Counted from the stretch's first letter, positions 18,152 to 26,978 are shown. The stretch is 46,231 nucleotides of DNA from Opitutia bacterium (GCA_029252625.1 JAQXBA010000001.1:1-46231), one strand, 5' to 3'. Notes: a model not told the origin generated them from the letters alone. A program made the numbers and translations.

Positions 18152-18757
18152 ATGATAAGATATCGAAAACTTTACATTATTAGTAGTCTTTGTGCCTTAC
18201 TTGCAATGACTGCCTGCAAAAACTCATCAAACGATATGCACACTCAAACCGTCCCAGACAGCGACTATAAGGCTGCGCTTGAGCGCTCGAGCCCATCACT
18301 TTACCAGCTACCAGCCCCGGGCTCAGTCGAAGAATCGACCATGCTGGCTGGTATCGAGGATCTATTCACCAACTACACCTACGAGAACTTAGGCAGCAAA
18401 ACAACTGAGGTGTATGCAAAAGAGGTGTATTTTCGTGACGCTTTTAAACAATTCTCCCGTCCAGAGGAAATTCGTGACTATATGCTCCACGGCCTCGAAC
18501 CGCTAACTGCTGCTGAGTTTATCTTTAACCGCGTGATTCGTAGCGGTGGCGAGTTCTACATCGATTGGACTATGCGCCTAGACTTTAGAAGCACGCCTCA
18601 AGGCACTTGGGAAGAGTCGATTGGCATGTCGCACATTCGCTATAACAGCGAAGGTAAGGTCATCTTCCACCAGGATTATTGGGATCCGACCGACATCGTT
18701 TACCGCCGCATTCCGATCGCACGTCAGTTGATCGCTTACACCAAAGGTAAGATGTAG
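18152..18757 (+). CDS. Lipoprotein with NTF2-like (SnoaL) domain
   Basis: This protein of about 201 residues has a lipoprotein signal (IISSLCALLAMTAC) with the lipobox Cys at residue 22, followed by one NTF2/SnoaL-like alpha+beta domain. The motifs WTMRLDF, SHIRYNSEGKVIFHQDYWDP and a trailing short helix are typical of NTF2-like proteins found in Cfa/DUF1365 clusters. I prefer the ATG at 18152 because it begins directly before the signal; an in-frame ATG at 18122 would add ten residues. It is divergently arranged with the FAD oxidoreductase and probably co-regulated. It would be anchored in a membrane facing the periplasm, perhaps handling modified lipids. Confidence 0.78.
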   Translation: MIRYRKLYIISSLCALLAMTACKNSSNDMHTQTVPDSDYKAALERSSPSLYQLPAPGSVEESTMLAGIEDLFTNYTYENLGSKTTEVYAKEVYFRDAFKQFSRPEEIRDYMLHGLEPLTAAEFIFNRVIRSGGEFYIDWTMRLDFRSTPQGTWEESIGMSHIRYNSEGKVIFHQDYWDPTDIVYRRIPIARQLIAYTKGKM

Positions 18758-19182
18758 CGGAGCTAGGCCTTTGCTCAAATTACCCTGATTCCCGTCCTAA
18801 ACCAGAGCAATAAGACTGCATATGGATGGCAGGACTCAGACTCTAGGCATATCTTGGGTAGTGGCGTCCCCAATCGTGCGGGCTGCACTCAAATATAGTG
18901 ACAGGAGTGTTGCTTCGACTGTCACAAAAAATGTTCATCGCCATTTAACGGGGAAATACCACTCAGAGCCTAATGTTCCGGATATTCCGTTCGGAAGGGT
19001 CGACCTCCGTGTCGATCACAAGCAGTTTAGAAATAATAGTAAAATTCAACATTCTCTATAGGCTGATAGTCATTTAAGCCTCTCCCGCATCGGTACCGGA
19101 CGTCACGGAGGTCGTCCCTCCCAGGCGTCAGAAGCAACTCCACCGTCCATCTATGCCTTTCCCGCAAATCTAAGATCATCAC
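18758..19182. other. Gene-free region with REP-like inverted repeat
   Basis: These bases have no plausible coding frame. They contain an imperfect inverted pair near 18994-19011 and 19104-19120, sharing the core GACCTCCGTG and its complement CACGGAGGTC with flanking GGAGGG/CCCTCC. The core also has internal symmetry (GGACG...CGTCC). This looks like a dispersed palindromic repeat. Confidence 0.5.
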
Positions 19183-19218
19183 AAAAAAGCCCCGTTCGAT
19201 AACCGAACGGGGCTTTTT
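19183..19218 (-). terminator. Rho-independent terminator of pfp
   Basis: A perfect 10-bp stem, GCCCCGTTCG (19189-19198) with CGAACGGGGC (19204-19213), and a five-base loop are flanked by A6 on one side and T5 on the other. Read on the minus strand, it falls 20 bases after the pfp stop and ends in a T-run; it could also act on the plus strand. Confidence 0.9.
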
Positions 19219-19237
19219 GAAATGAATTTTGCTTGGC

Positions 19238-20500
19238 TTACTCGAAGCTATGAGCACCGAGCTTGCGAGGAATCTTCACCATATTGAGCTTAGCAAGAAC
19301 CGGCACGCCATTTTCAAATGGCACTTTCACCTCACCTTGAATGAGCGGCATTGCATACTTATAGAAGTTGTAGTTCATGCTCACACCGTCTTCATTAATC
19401 CAACTTTCAGGAAGCTTCTTTACCCCATTGGCGATTTCAGAAAGCGGCGTGAGACCCGTTTCACAGGTGTAGGTTTCGCCATCTCCACGAACGAGTGTGA
19501 CCATCTTATCGGTCTCACCTGCGATCGCAGCTGCGACAGCCGCTTGACCTGCTAGGTAAGCTTCGTCGTTGTCCGTTTGCGAAGAACAGTGCACTGCTGC
19601 ACGTTGTGACATACCTAGGGAAACTGCACGCGCCTTGATTTGCAGTGTTTCCTCAACGAGGCCGCGGAGGTATTCACCCGCACCACCGAGTTGGGAATGA
19701 CCGAATGCATCAGAACTGGCACTTGCGGTGGACACGAAGTTGCCATCTGCATCGACTAGGCCTTCGCCTACAACGACCACACAGTATTTCTCCTTCTGCA
19801 GGACGTGCTGCACATCTGAGATGAATTTTTCAGCCGAGAACGCAACTTCTGGAAGATAGATGAGATGCGGCGCGGCATTTGGCTCATCACGTCCCTTGGC
19901 AAGAGCGGCACCGGCTGCGATCCAACCTGCACTTCGGCCCATGACTTCAATGATTTGCACTAGATCGTATTGGCCCATCGCTGCATTGTCGCAGGCGATT
20001 TCTTTAACGGTCGTCGCGATGTATTTGATCACACTACCGTAACCTGGCGTGTGATCTGTGGTGACGAGGTCGTTATCGATTGTTTTTGGAATACCAATCA
20101 CGCGAAGATCATAGCCACGTTCTTGAGCGAGTTTGGAGATCTTATCGGCAGTGTCTTGTGAGTCGTTGCCGCCAGCGTAAAAGAAGTAGCGGATATTGTG
20201 TGCCTCGAAGACTTGCAATACGCGGTCGTAATCCTGCTGGTTCTTAAGCTTGAAACGGCAAGTGCCGAGCGCAGCGCCAGGTGTGTGACGAAGCGCGCGG
20301 ATGGTTTGCTGAGTCTCTGCAGCAAGATCGACGAGTTGCTCGTTCAAGATGCCAAGTATCCCGTTTACCCCACCGTAAATTTCTTCAATGCACTCGTGGT
20401 TGAGCGCTTCGGCAACGACACCCGCGAGGCTGGCGTTAATGACGGATGTTGGGCCACCGGATTGGGCGACGAGGCAATTTCCTTCGAGTTCTTCTGACAT
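19238..20500 (-). CDS. pfp: PPi-dependent 6-phosphofructokinase
   Basis: This enzyme interconverts fructose 6-phosphate and fructose 1,6-bisphosphate using pyrophosphate, a reversible step of glycolysis. The 420-residue protein shows the PFK motifs AQSGGPTSVINASLAG at the start, YAGGNDSQDTADKI, PKTIDNDL and MGRSAGWIAA. The Lys in PKTIDND is the feature that favours PPi over ATP. The GGND variant in place of GGDG or GGDD is usual for one long PFP clade. It lies 67 bases downstream of purB on the same strand and ends in a strong terminator. Confidence 0.93.
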   Translation of the reverse strand: MSEELEGNCLVAQSGGPTSVINASLAGVVAEALNHECIEEIYGGVNGILGILNEQLVDLAAETQQTIRALRHTPGAALGTCRFKLKNQQDYDRVLQVFEAHNIRYFFYAGGNDSQDTADKISKLAQERGYDLRVIGIPKTIDNDLVTTDHTPGYGSVIKYIATTVKEIACDNAAMGQYDLVQIIEVMGRSAGWIAAGAALAKGRDEPNAAPHLIYLPEVAFSAEKFISDVQHVLQKEKYCVVVVGEGLVDADGNFVSTASASSDAFGHSQLGGAGEYLRGLVEETLQIKARAVSLGMSQRAAVHCSSQTDNDEAYLAGQAAVAAAIAGETDKMVTLVRGDGETYTCETGLTPLSEIANGVKKLPESWINEDGVSMNYNFYKYAMPLIQGEVKVPFENGVPVLAKLNMVKIPRKLGAHSFE

Positions 20501-20567
20501 AGGTAATTTTTCTCTGTTAATTTAAAAGATATGTTGTGTGTAATTTCGGCCGCAGTGAACGCAATAC

Positions 20568-21992
20568 TTAAAGAATCGCGCCTGGCGTATAATTGGCCGC
20601 ATCTGGGAAATTTTGAGCTTCTTCGCGAACCGTCGTGCAGAAGTTCTCGACCTGTGCAGTCGCCAACCCGGTCATCGCTTGAGCGCGGTCCATTATTTCA
20701 GCGAGCTTCGCTTCGGAAAGGCCCAGGCGGGAATCGGCACTGAGGCGGGCGACTAGATCGTTGCTGATGATCGTGCCAGCTCGCAAATCGCGAACCGTCT
20801 GCACCGCGTGTTCCTTGATCGCTTCATGCGCCTCTTCACGGCCTGCACCTGCTTTGACTGCCTCCATGAGGACGGTGGTGGTGGCGAGGAAGGGGCCATA
20901 GCGCTGATTCTCTTGATCGATCACAGCTGGGTACACTTCCATCTGATTCAGGATTGTGATGAAGGTATCGATCAGGCCATCGATCGCAAAGAAGCTGTCG
21001 GGAAGGAATACGCGACGCACCACGGAACAAGAGACATCACCCTCGTTCCACTGATCTCCAGCAAGCTCGCCCGCCATCGTGAGGTAGCCCTTAAGGATGA
21101 CTCCAAATCCATTGATGCGCTCACAGCTACGGCTGTTCATTTTGTGCGGCATCGCGGAGGAACCAACTTGGCCCTTGGCAAACCCTTCACTCGCAAGCTC
21201 ATGACCCGCCATGATGCGCAGCGTCTTAGCAAAACTGGATGGACCCGATGCGAGACGGACAAAGATCGAAACGACTTCAAAGTCGAGCCCACGTGGGTAA
21301 ACCTGACCGACGCTATCAAGTGCTGCGCCCACACCGAGGTGGTCAAGAATACTGCCTTCGAGAGATGCTACCTTAGAGGCATCACCGTCGAACAGTGTGA
21401 GTAGATCCATCTGTGTGCCGACTGGCCCCTTGAGACCACGTACCGGATAGTTATCAATAATGCGGTCGAGTTCGCGAACCGCGAGGAGCAAATCTTCGCC
21501 GAACATCGCGAGACGCTTACCGAAAGTCGTCGGCTGCGCAGGCACGTTATGTGTGCGGGCAGTGATCACGAGTGACTTCCACTCCTCGGCGCGATTGGTC
21601 AATGCAAGTAAGGCCGCAACGGCTTTGTTACGCACGACCTCGAGTGCTTTGACTATCTGCAGCTGCTCAACATTTTCAGTCAAATCACGGCTAGTCAGTC
21701 CTTTGTGAATGTGCTCGTGCCCGGCTAGATCACAAAACTCTTCGATCCGCGCCTTCACGTCGTGCCGAGTGATCGCCTCGCGCTGGTTTATGGAGTCGAG
21801 ATTGATCTCATTCTTAACGCGCTCATAAGCGTCGATCGCGTCTTGAGGAATGTCGAGGCCAAGTTCTTTTTGAGCACGCAGCACGGCGATCCAGTATTCA
21901 CGCTCCAGCTTGATACGCCCTTCAGCGCTCCAGACTGCGCACATTGCCTTCGAGGCGTAGCGCCCCGCTAATACATTTGGTATGTTTTCCAT
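20568..21992 (-). CDS. purB: Adenylosuccinate lyase
   Basis: PurB catalyses two beta-eliminations in purine synthesis, acting on SAICAR and on adenylosuccinate to release fumarate. The 474-residue protein has the superfamily signature GSSAMPHKMNSR, whose Ser is on the catalytic flexible loop. It also has TSRDLTENVEQLQ and RTHNVPAQPTTFGKR, which carry the other active-site histidine region. Length and architecture match PurB rather than fumarase or argininosuccinate lyase. It is the first gene of the purB-pfp pair and is separated from holA by a 476-base gap, where its promoter must lie. Confidence 0.95.
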   Translation of the reverse strand: MENIPNVLAGRYASKAMCAVWSAEGRIKLEREYWIAVLRAQKELGLDIPQDAIDAYERVKNEINLDSINQREAITRHDVKARIEEFCDLAGHEHIHKGLTSRDLTENVEQLQIVKALEVVRNKAVAALLALTNRAEEWKSLVITARTHNVPAQPTTFGKRLAMFGEDLLLAVRELDRIIDNYPVRGLKGPVGTQMDLLTLFDGDASKVASLEGSILDHLGVGAALDSVGQVYPRGLDFEVVSIFVRLASGPSSFAKTLRIMAGHELASEGFAKGQVGSSAMPHKMNSRSCERINGFGVILKGYLTMAGELAGDQWNEGDVSCSVVRRVFLPDSFFAIDGLIDTFITILNQMEVYPAVIDQENQRYGPFLATTTVLMEAVKAGAGREEAHEAIKEHAVQTVRDLRAGTIISNDLVARLSADSRLGLSEAKLAEIMDRAQAMTGLATAQVENFCTTVREEAQNFPDAANYTPGAIL

Positions 21993-22468
21993 AGCTTCTT
22001 AAATTTGAGAAAACGAAAGAAACTACAGCTCTCGCCTCCCCATGCGACCAAAAAACGGCAAAATTGCGGTTTACGCCGCACTGATGGTGTCAAACTATCC
22101 AAAAGACGATTCAGCCGCCGTGCCCGCCACCGACTCGCATTGTTTACATTATCGCCAACGGATGGCCTATCACGCCGAATAAAAACCATAATCCCAGCGG
22201 GACACCAGAATCATTACGACCAACCACACCAAGGGTTGACTGTTCCGATCAGGCTATCGTCATCTCTACCACATTGATCCGCGCTGCTCCGGTCAGGTGA
22301 CTGGGCAACTTGGCGCTGCGCAAAGACGAATCAAGATCAGCGAGTATCTTGACTTTACGATGCCGATGTGTGGCTGAGACCGCTGACTCAATGGCTGGAT
22401 CAGAGAGACTGCTTAGCCTTATAGATCGCAGAGCAGCACGTTCAGGAGTCCCAAGAGGCACTTTATCA
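21993..22468. other. Gap between holA and purB, nothing recognised
   Basis: This 476-base interval has no frame I can support. A 46-codon plus-strand frame at 22042-22182 has no ribosome-binding site and resembles nothing known. The interval must hold the purB promoter and the end of the holA transcript, but I see no T-tailed hairpin. Confidence 0.4.
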
Positions 22469-23566
22469 TCAGCTCAAACATTTGATCGCCAACTCACGGC
22501 ACACTTCTTCTTGTTGATTGGGACGCTCAAGAATGCCTTCAAAGGCCTCAGCAAAGGCAATTTGAAATTGAATGAGTTTCTTGAGCGGCACCTTACTGGC
22601 GGTGACCGCTAGATTACCTAGATACCAAGGGTTCTGAGTGAAGACGTTGAGGTTACTCTTCTCTTCGCTCCCACCGAAATGGTGCCCATAAGTGCGGGCC
22701 GCCGCTTCGAGCTCGGACTTAGCGATACCACGACCACCCAGACGGATCGCTCCAGCATCGAGTAGCACCCGCAGCTGAATCAGCAAGCGGTTGCGCGATT
22801 GCAAGCTGCCTAACAGCGGGCGCGATTCGCTATTGGTAAAGAAATGGCGACGCAGTGCTTGCAGCGTCCAATCGAGCTTTAATGAATAAAAGGCGTCGGC
22901 AGCCTCAAAAAAATCGGCATCACCAAAATTCGGCACGAGATCGGTGACCAGCCGCTCGGTGATCTGCTCACCCGTTTCGGCTACATAGGTCGCAAGCTTA
23001 CGGGTCTCGGCCACAATCAAGCGCGAGTTGCCATTCACCTTGCCGATTAAAAGCTGCACTGCCTCGCGCGCAATGGTCACACCTGCCTGCTCGCACTCGT
23101 CCTGAATCATACGGGCATACATCGCCGCTGCGTTTTTATCCACTGCCAGTGCCGTAAAATCAGAATTTTTCTGACACCACTTATAGAAGCTACGCACTTT
23201 ATATACTGGCTGCGCAGTGATCAGCACGCCGACCTGGGCTGAATCGAGCGTCTCTAAAACCGCCTTCAAATTGTCCAGTAAATCGAGCGTGCCTTGCGCT
23301 TTGCCAGTCTGACTGTTGGCCATAAAGTTGACATCCTTGAGCCACACAACCTTGCGATCGCCAAACAACGAGAGCGTCTGCACTGCGCTGGTAAAGCGAT
23401 TGATCGCATCTTCCACCTCGGCGACATTACCCGCACGTCCATCCACCACTTCCTTGGATAAATCATCCGCGATGTCTTTGGTCTGCTCTGCAAACCACTC
23501 CTTACCTCGTTCAGAAACAAGATAATCGTCGTCGCCGCAGATAAATGTAAAGGCTTTCGCTGACAT
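22469..23566 (-). CDS. holA: DNA polymerase III subunit delta
   Basis: The delta subunit of the clamp loader opens the beta sliding clamp at replication forks. The 365-residue protein begins with FTFICGDDDYLVSERGKEWF, the usual beta-contacting N-terminal start. It continues with DRKVVWLKDVNF and VGVLITAQPVYKVRSFYKW, recognisable segments of the delta AAA-like module without a functional Walker A. The C-terminal helical collar domain (SLKLDWTLQALRRHFFTN, RNRLLIQLRVLLDAG) is intact. It is 121 bases upstream of cinA in transcription order, so a shared transcript is possible but not shown. Confidence 0.88.
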   Translation of the reverse strand: MSAKAFTFICGDDDYLVSERGKEWFAEQTKDIADDLSKEVVDGRAGNVAEVEDAINRFTSAVQTLSLFGDRKVVWLKDVNFMANSQTGKAQGTLDLLDNLKAVLETLDSAQVGVLITAQPVYKVRSFYKWCQKNSDFTALAVDKNAAAMYARMIQDECEQAGVTIAREAVQLLIGKVNGNSRLIVAETRKLATYVAETGEQITERLVTDLVPNFGDADFFEAADAFYSLKLDWTLQALRRHFFTNSESRPLLGSLQSRNRLLIQLRVLLDAGAIRLGGRGIAKSELEAAARTYGHHFGGSEEKSNLNVFTQNPWYLGNLAVTASKVPLKKLIQFQIAFAEAFEGILERPNQQEEVCRELAIKCLS

Positions 23567-23687
23567 GGTTCATACGGCTACACCGTATTAATGAAAGAAT
23601 AATGAATGATTGAAAAAGGAACTGCCCACTGTGCCCACTCAACCTATTAGCGCAACGCGGAAGTCAGCGACGAAATTAATTAATCCC

Positions 23688-24971
23688 CTAGCGTCCCCTC
23701 TCAGCACTCAGGAACTCCTCCAGCTTGTACTTGCGAAGCTTGCGCCGCATCCAATCCAGCGCCGCTTGAACCGCGCGAGCCTTCACATCGAGCCGCCCAC
23801 CCGTATAATGCACCGTCTTGCACCACACGCCCACGGGCGAGTGGTATCCAAAATGAATCGTGCCGACTGGATTCTTCTCATTGCCCCCGTCTGGCCCAGC
23901 AAAGCCAGTGACACTCAGACCATAATTTGCAGATAACCGCTCCGACGCTCCGGATGCCAGCGCCACCGCACACTCGGGACTCACCGCCCCGTGTTGCTTG
24001 ATAAGCGACTCCGGCACTCCTAGTAAAGTGACCTTCACATCATCCGTATAACAAACCACACCACCCGCGAAGACACTCGAGGCTCCAGGAATATCAGTAA
24101 ACGCATCTGCTAATGAGCCGCCCGTGCAGGATTCGGCGATAGCCAAGGTTCGATCTAATGCCCGCAATTCGTGATACACTACATGTGCGAGTGAACAATG
24201 GCCGAAACAGACGAAGTCGGCTCGGAAGATCTGCCGCGCCTCTTGCGCAATCAACTTCAGTTCAGCCAGCTGCAGCGAACCGTCGCGGCAAGCCAAGCGC
24301 ACATCCACCATCCCGTAGTGCACACAATATGCCACAGCCAATGCTGCGTGTCGCTCAATGATCGGCTGCATCATCTGCTCCACCGCCGATTCACCAAGCC
24401 CGCAGGTGCGTACCTGCACATAAGCATCGCCCTCACCGATCCGCCCGTCTAGCCGTAACCGCGGCAGCACTTGCTTCTCGAACATCGGCTCCAACTCATG
24501 CCTTGGCCCAGGCAACATAATTAAAAATTTCTCACCCCGCTGATAAATTAGCCCTGGTGCTGTGCCCCGCTCATTGTGCAAGGCCTCTCCACCCTTGAAG
24601 CCATAACACTGCTTCAAATGATGCGTCCCCATCTCACAGTTCAAGACTGCGAATCGATCCTTGATCGTCGCCTCCACCTCAGGATCAAACACCAGCTCGA
24701 CGCCCAGCACCTCGGCAATCGTCTCACGCGTCAAATCATCCGCCGTCGGTCCTAGCCCTCCGGTGGTAATGACCAAATCCGCATGCTCCCAAGCCTGTAG
24801 AAAGCCACGCTTAATCTCATCGACATCATCCATTATCACGCGACTGCGAGTAATCGAGACACCATGGTGCGCCAGCTGCTCACCCAAATAAGTGAGATGC
24901 GTATTTTCGCGGATACCGACGAGGAGCTCGTCTCCAAAATTGATGACTTCGACTGAAAGTGGCTTTAACAT
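23688..24971 (-). CDS. cinA: CinA: nicotinamide-nucleotide amidase / ADP-ribose pyrophosphatase
   Basis: The 427-residue protein has both CinA halves. The N-terminal MoaB/MogA-like domain (about 1-170) carries VEVINFGDELLVGIRENTH and TTGGLGPTADDLTRETIAEVLG. The C-terminal CinA/PncC domain (about 265-415) carries ESCTGGSLADAFTDIPGASS, GVVCYTDDVK and VTGFAGPDGG. The family recycles nicotinamide mononucleotide to the nicotinic acid form in NAD salvage; the name comes from competence induction in other bacteria. The start codon is 77 bases from the divergent uvrC start. Confidence 0.93.
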   Translation of the reverse strand: MLKPLSVEVINFGDELLVGIRENTHLTYLGEQLAHHGVSITRSRVIMDDVDEIKRGFLQAWEHADLVITTGGLGPTADDLTRETIAEVLGVELVFDPEVEATIKDRFAVLNCEMGTHHLKQCYGFKGGEALHNERGTAPGLIYQRGEKFLIMLPGPRHELEPMFEKQVLPRLRLDGRIGEGDAYVQVRTCGLGESAVEQMMQPIIERHAALAVAYCVHYGMVDVRLACRDGSLQLAELKLIAQEARQIFRADFVCFGHCSLAHVVYHELRALDRTLAIAESCTGGSLADAFTDIPGASSVFAGGVVCYTDDVKVTLLGVPESLIKQHGAVSPECAVALASGASERLSANYGLSVTGFAGPDGGNEKNPVGTIHFGYHSPVGVWCKTVHYTGGRLDVKARAVQAALDWMRRKLRKYKLEEFLSAERGR

Positions 24972-25048
24972 AAACAGGCCGCTAGACAGCGCGGCAAATT
25001 ACGCCTACATATAGGCAAGTCAGCAGACTTATAACGCAAACATTACAA

Positions 25049-26521
25049 ATGCCAAAGGCAGAACACACAAATTTAAAAGAAAAAGTCCGAAGGCTGCCCC
25101 GCAAGCCTGGGGTCTATCTGATGAAAGACCGCCTCGGACAAACGATCTACGTAGGCAAGGCCAAAGATTTGAAGAAGCGCGTCTCCACCTACTTCCAAGC
25201 TTCGCGCAAGCTACTCGTCTCGCAGCCCAAGGTGCGCGCCATGATCGAGCTCATCCACGATTTCGACTTGATTGTCGTCAAATCCGAGACCGAAGCACTG
25301 CTACTCGAAGGGCAGCTGATCAAAAAATACAAGCCGCGCTACAATACCGACTTTACCGACGACAAGCGCTTCCTACTCGTGCGCGTCGATCGACGCGAAC
25401 CACTGCCACGCTTCCGACTCACTCGTAACCGCACCGACAACAAATCACGCTACTACGGCCCCTTCGCGCACTCCACTCAATTACGCCAAACCCTCGCTGC
25501 CCTGCGTAAAAAATTCGGTATCCTTCTCAGTGACGCCAGTCCCATCCAAATAGAAGCGGATCAATGGCGACTGTATGACGACGCCCGCGCCGAGATCTAC
25601 CAGCACCCCAACGAGCTAAGCCAAGCCGACTATCGCGCACGCGTGGATGCCGCCTGCGGCTTTCTCGATGGCAAAACAAAAGAATGGCTGACCGAACTCA
25701 AAGAGCAGATGCAGGCTGCAGCCGAAAGCCGCGACTACGAAAAAGCCGCGCAACTGCGGGATCGTATTACCGCGCTGGAGCAGACCAGTGAGCGCACGCG
25801 AAAGTTCGAACGTCCACTGCACGATCCAACCCCAAAAAGCGCAACACTGGCACAACTGAAAACAGATCTGGGACTTTCAGCAACGCCCGAGCGGATGGAA
25901 TGCTTCGACATTTCGCACATTTCTGGCAGCTTCTGCGTCGCCTCCATGGTCGCCTTCAAAAACGGCAGGCCTGACCGCAAGAATTACCGCCGCTACAAAA
26001 TCAAATCCTTCATCGGCAACGACGACTTTCGCGCCATGGAAGAAGTGGTCGGGCGCCGCTATCGTCGCCTCAACGACGAACACAAGCCCTTCCCCGATCT
26101 GGTCATCATCGATGGCGGCGCAGGCCAAGTCACCGCCGCACTCAAAGCCTTTTTAGGCCAAGGGCTCGAACCGCCTACCTTGATCGGACTGGCCAAGAAG
26201 AACGAGACCATTATCTTCAGCGACGGTCGCGAGCCGCTCAACCTCTCGCATCACGATCCCGGGCTGCGCATGCTGCAGCACATTCGCGACGAAGCGCACC
26301 ACTTTGCCAACAGCTTCAACGCCGAACTACGCAGCAAGAAACTGCGCGAATCGATCCTCGACGATTTTAAAGGCCTCGGCCCCAACAAACGCCTCGCCCT
26401 GCTGAAACACTTCGGTTCGATCGAAAAGCTCCGCGCCGCTGACGCAGAAAAAATCACCCAAGTCGAAGGCATCGGGCCCAAGACTGCGGAGCGGATGGTC
26501 GAGTTCCTCCAAGGCACCTAA
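25049..26521 (+). CDS. uvrC: UvrC, excinuclease ABC nuclease subunit (compact form)
   Basis: UvrC makes both incisions around DNA lesions in nucleotide excision repair. The GIY-YIG domain (about 12-95) shows PGVYLMKDRLGQTIYVGKAK and LKKRVSTYF with the catalytic Glu in SETEALLLEGQ. A UVR motif follows near 215-250 (MQAAAESRDYEKAAQLRDRI). The RNase H-like C-domain has ECFDISHISG, VIIDGGAGQ and RDEAHHFANSFN, supplying the catalytic acids and His. Two helix-hairpin-helices close the protein. At 490 residues it is about 100 shorter than usual. The four Fe-S cysteines expected between the GIY-YIG and UVR regions are not present, and the linker before the C-domain is shortened. No Shine-Dalgarno site is seen. 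Confidence 0.92.
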   Translation: MPKAEHTNLKEKVRRLPRKPGVYLMKDRLGQTIYVGKAKDLKKRVSTYFQASRKLLVSQPKVRAMIELIHDFDLIVVKSETEALLLEGQLIKKYKPRYNTDFTDDKRFLLVRVDRREPLPRFRLTRNRTDNKSRYYGPFAHSTQLRQTLAALRKKFGILLSDASPIQIEADQWRLYDDARAEIYQHPNELSQADYRARVDAACGFLDGKTKEWLTELKEQMQAAAESRDYEKAAQLRDRITALEQTSERTRKFERPLHDPTPKSATLAQLKTDLGLSATPERMECFDISHISGSFCVASMVAFKNGRPDRKNYRRYKIKSFIGNDDFRAMEEVVGRRYRRLNDEHKPFPDLVIIDGGAGQVTAALKAFLGQGLEPPTLIGLAKKNETIIFSDGREPLNLSHHDPGLRMLQHIRDEAHHFANSFNAELRSKKLRESILDDFKGLGPNKRLALLKHFGSIEKLRAADAEKITQVEGIGPKTAERMVEFLQGT

Positions 26522-26649
26522 ATTCTTCGCAGCAAGCTGGCGAAGCCAGTTTGACCACACAGCGCTCCGCCACCATACAGACCGAAACCACCCCGCACAG
26601 AAAGTAATACTCGATTCACATTATTACTTAAATAATTAGAATAGATTGC

Positions 26650-26773
26650 ATGCTGACCAAGGTTTTCAAACTGACCAGTAAAGGGCAGGCCACCATACCC
26701 AGTGCGATCCGAAAGCAAGTTAGCGACCGAATGGCTCGCGGACGAAGACGAAGCAGCATATAGCGACCTATAA
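26650..26773 (+). pseudogene. AbrB/MazE-type antitoxin remnant
   Basis: The frame from the ATG at 26650 reads MLTKVFKLTSKGQATIPSAI, the signature of a SpoVT/AbrB swapped-hairpin DNA-binding domain. A frameshift after RKQ moves the reading into a second frame that ends KLATEWLADEDEAAYSDL and stop, which looks like the usual acidic tail of such antitoxins that binds the toxin. Together they make a short antitoxin gene broken by an internal deletion, followed at once by a toxin remnant. Confidence 0.65.
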
Positions 26774-26978
26774 GCCGCTCTACATCGCCGTCGTGCCGTT
26801 CCCATTCACCGATCGGAGCAGTGAGAAAAGACGTCCCGCGCTTGTGCTCTCCTCCAGTGAGTATCAATAACGAACGAGGCACCTGGTACTCTGCATGATC
26901 ACTACGGCCACCCAGTCGAACTGGTTCAACGACGTCCCCCTTCAGCAATGGGCTGCGTCGGGACTCCCCTACGCCTAG
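26766..26978 (+). pseudogene. PemK/MazF-type toxin remnant
   Basis: The frame contains VVPFPFTDRSSEKRRPALVL, a clear PemK/MazF (endoribonuclease toxin) core. After an in-frame TAA at 26868-26870 it continues in the same frame as HLVLCMITTATQSNWFNDVP and LQQWAASGLPYA, the usual middle of PemK proteins. The start Met and the C-terminal third are missing, and one internal stop is present, so it is inactive. It overlaps the end of the antitoxin remnant in the usual antitoxin-toxin order. Confidence 0.7.

Noticed and set aside
22042-22182. 46-codon plus-strand frame between holA and purB
   Set aside because: No ribosome-binding site, no recognisable motif, and it lies in the upstream region of purB; chance frame is more likely.
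26518-26948. Two minus-strand frames opposite the toxin-antitoxin remnants
   Set aside because: They are the antisense reading of the AbrB/PemK remnants on the plus strand, which have real family motifs.
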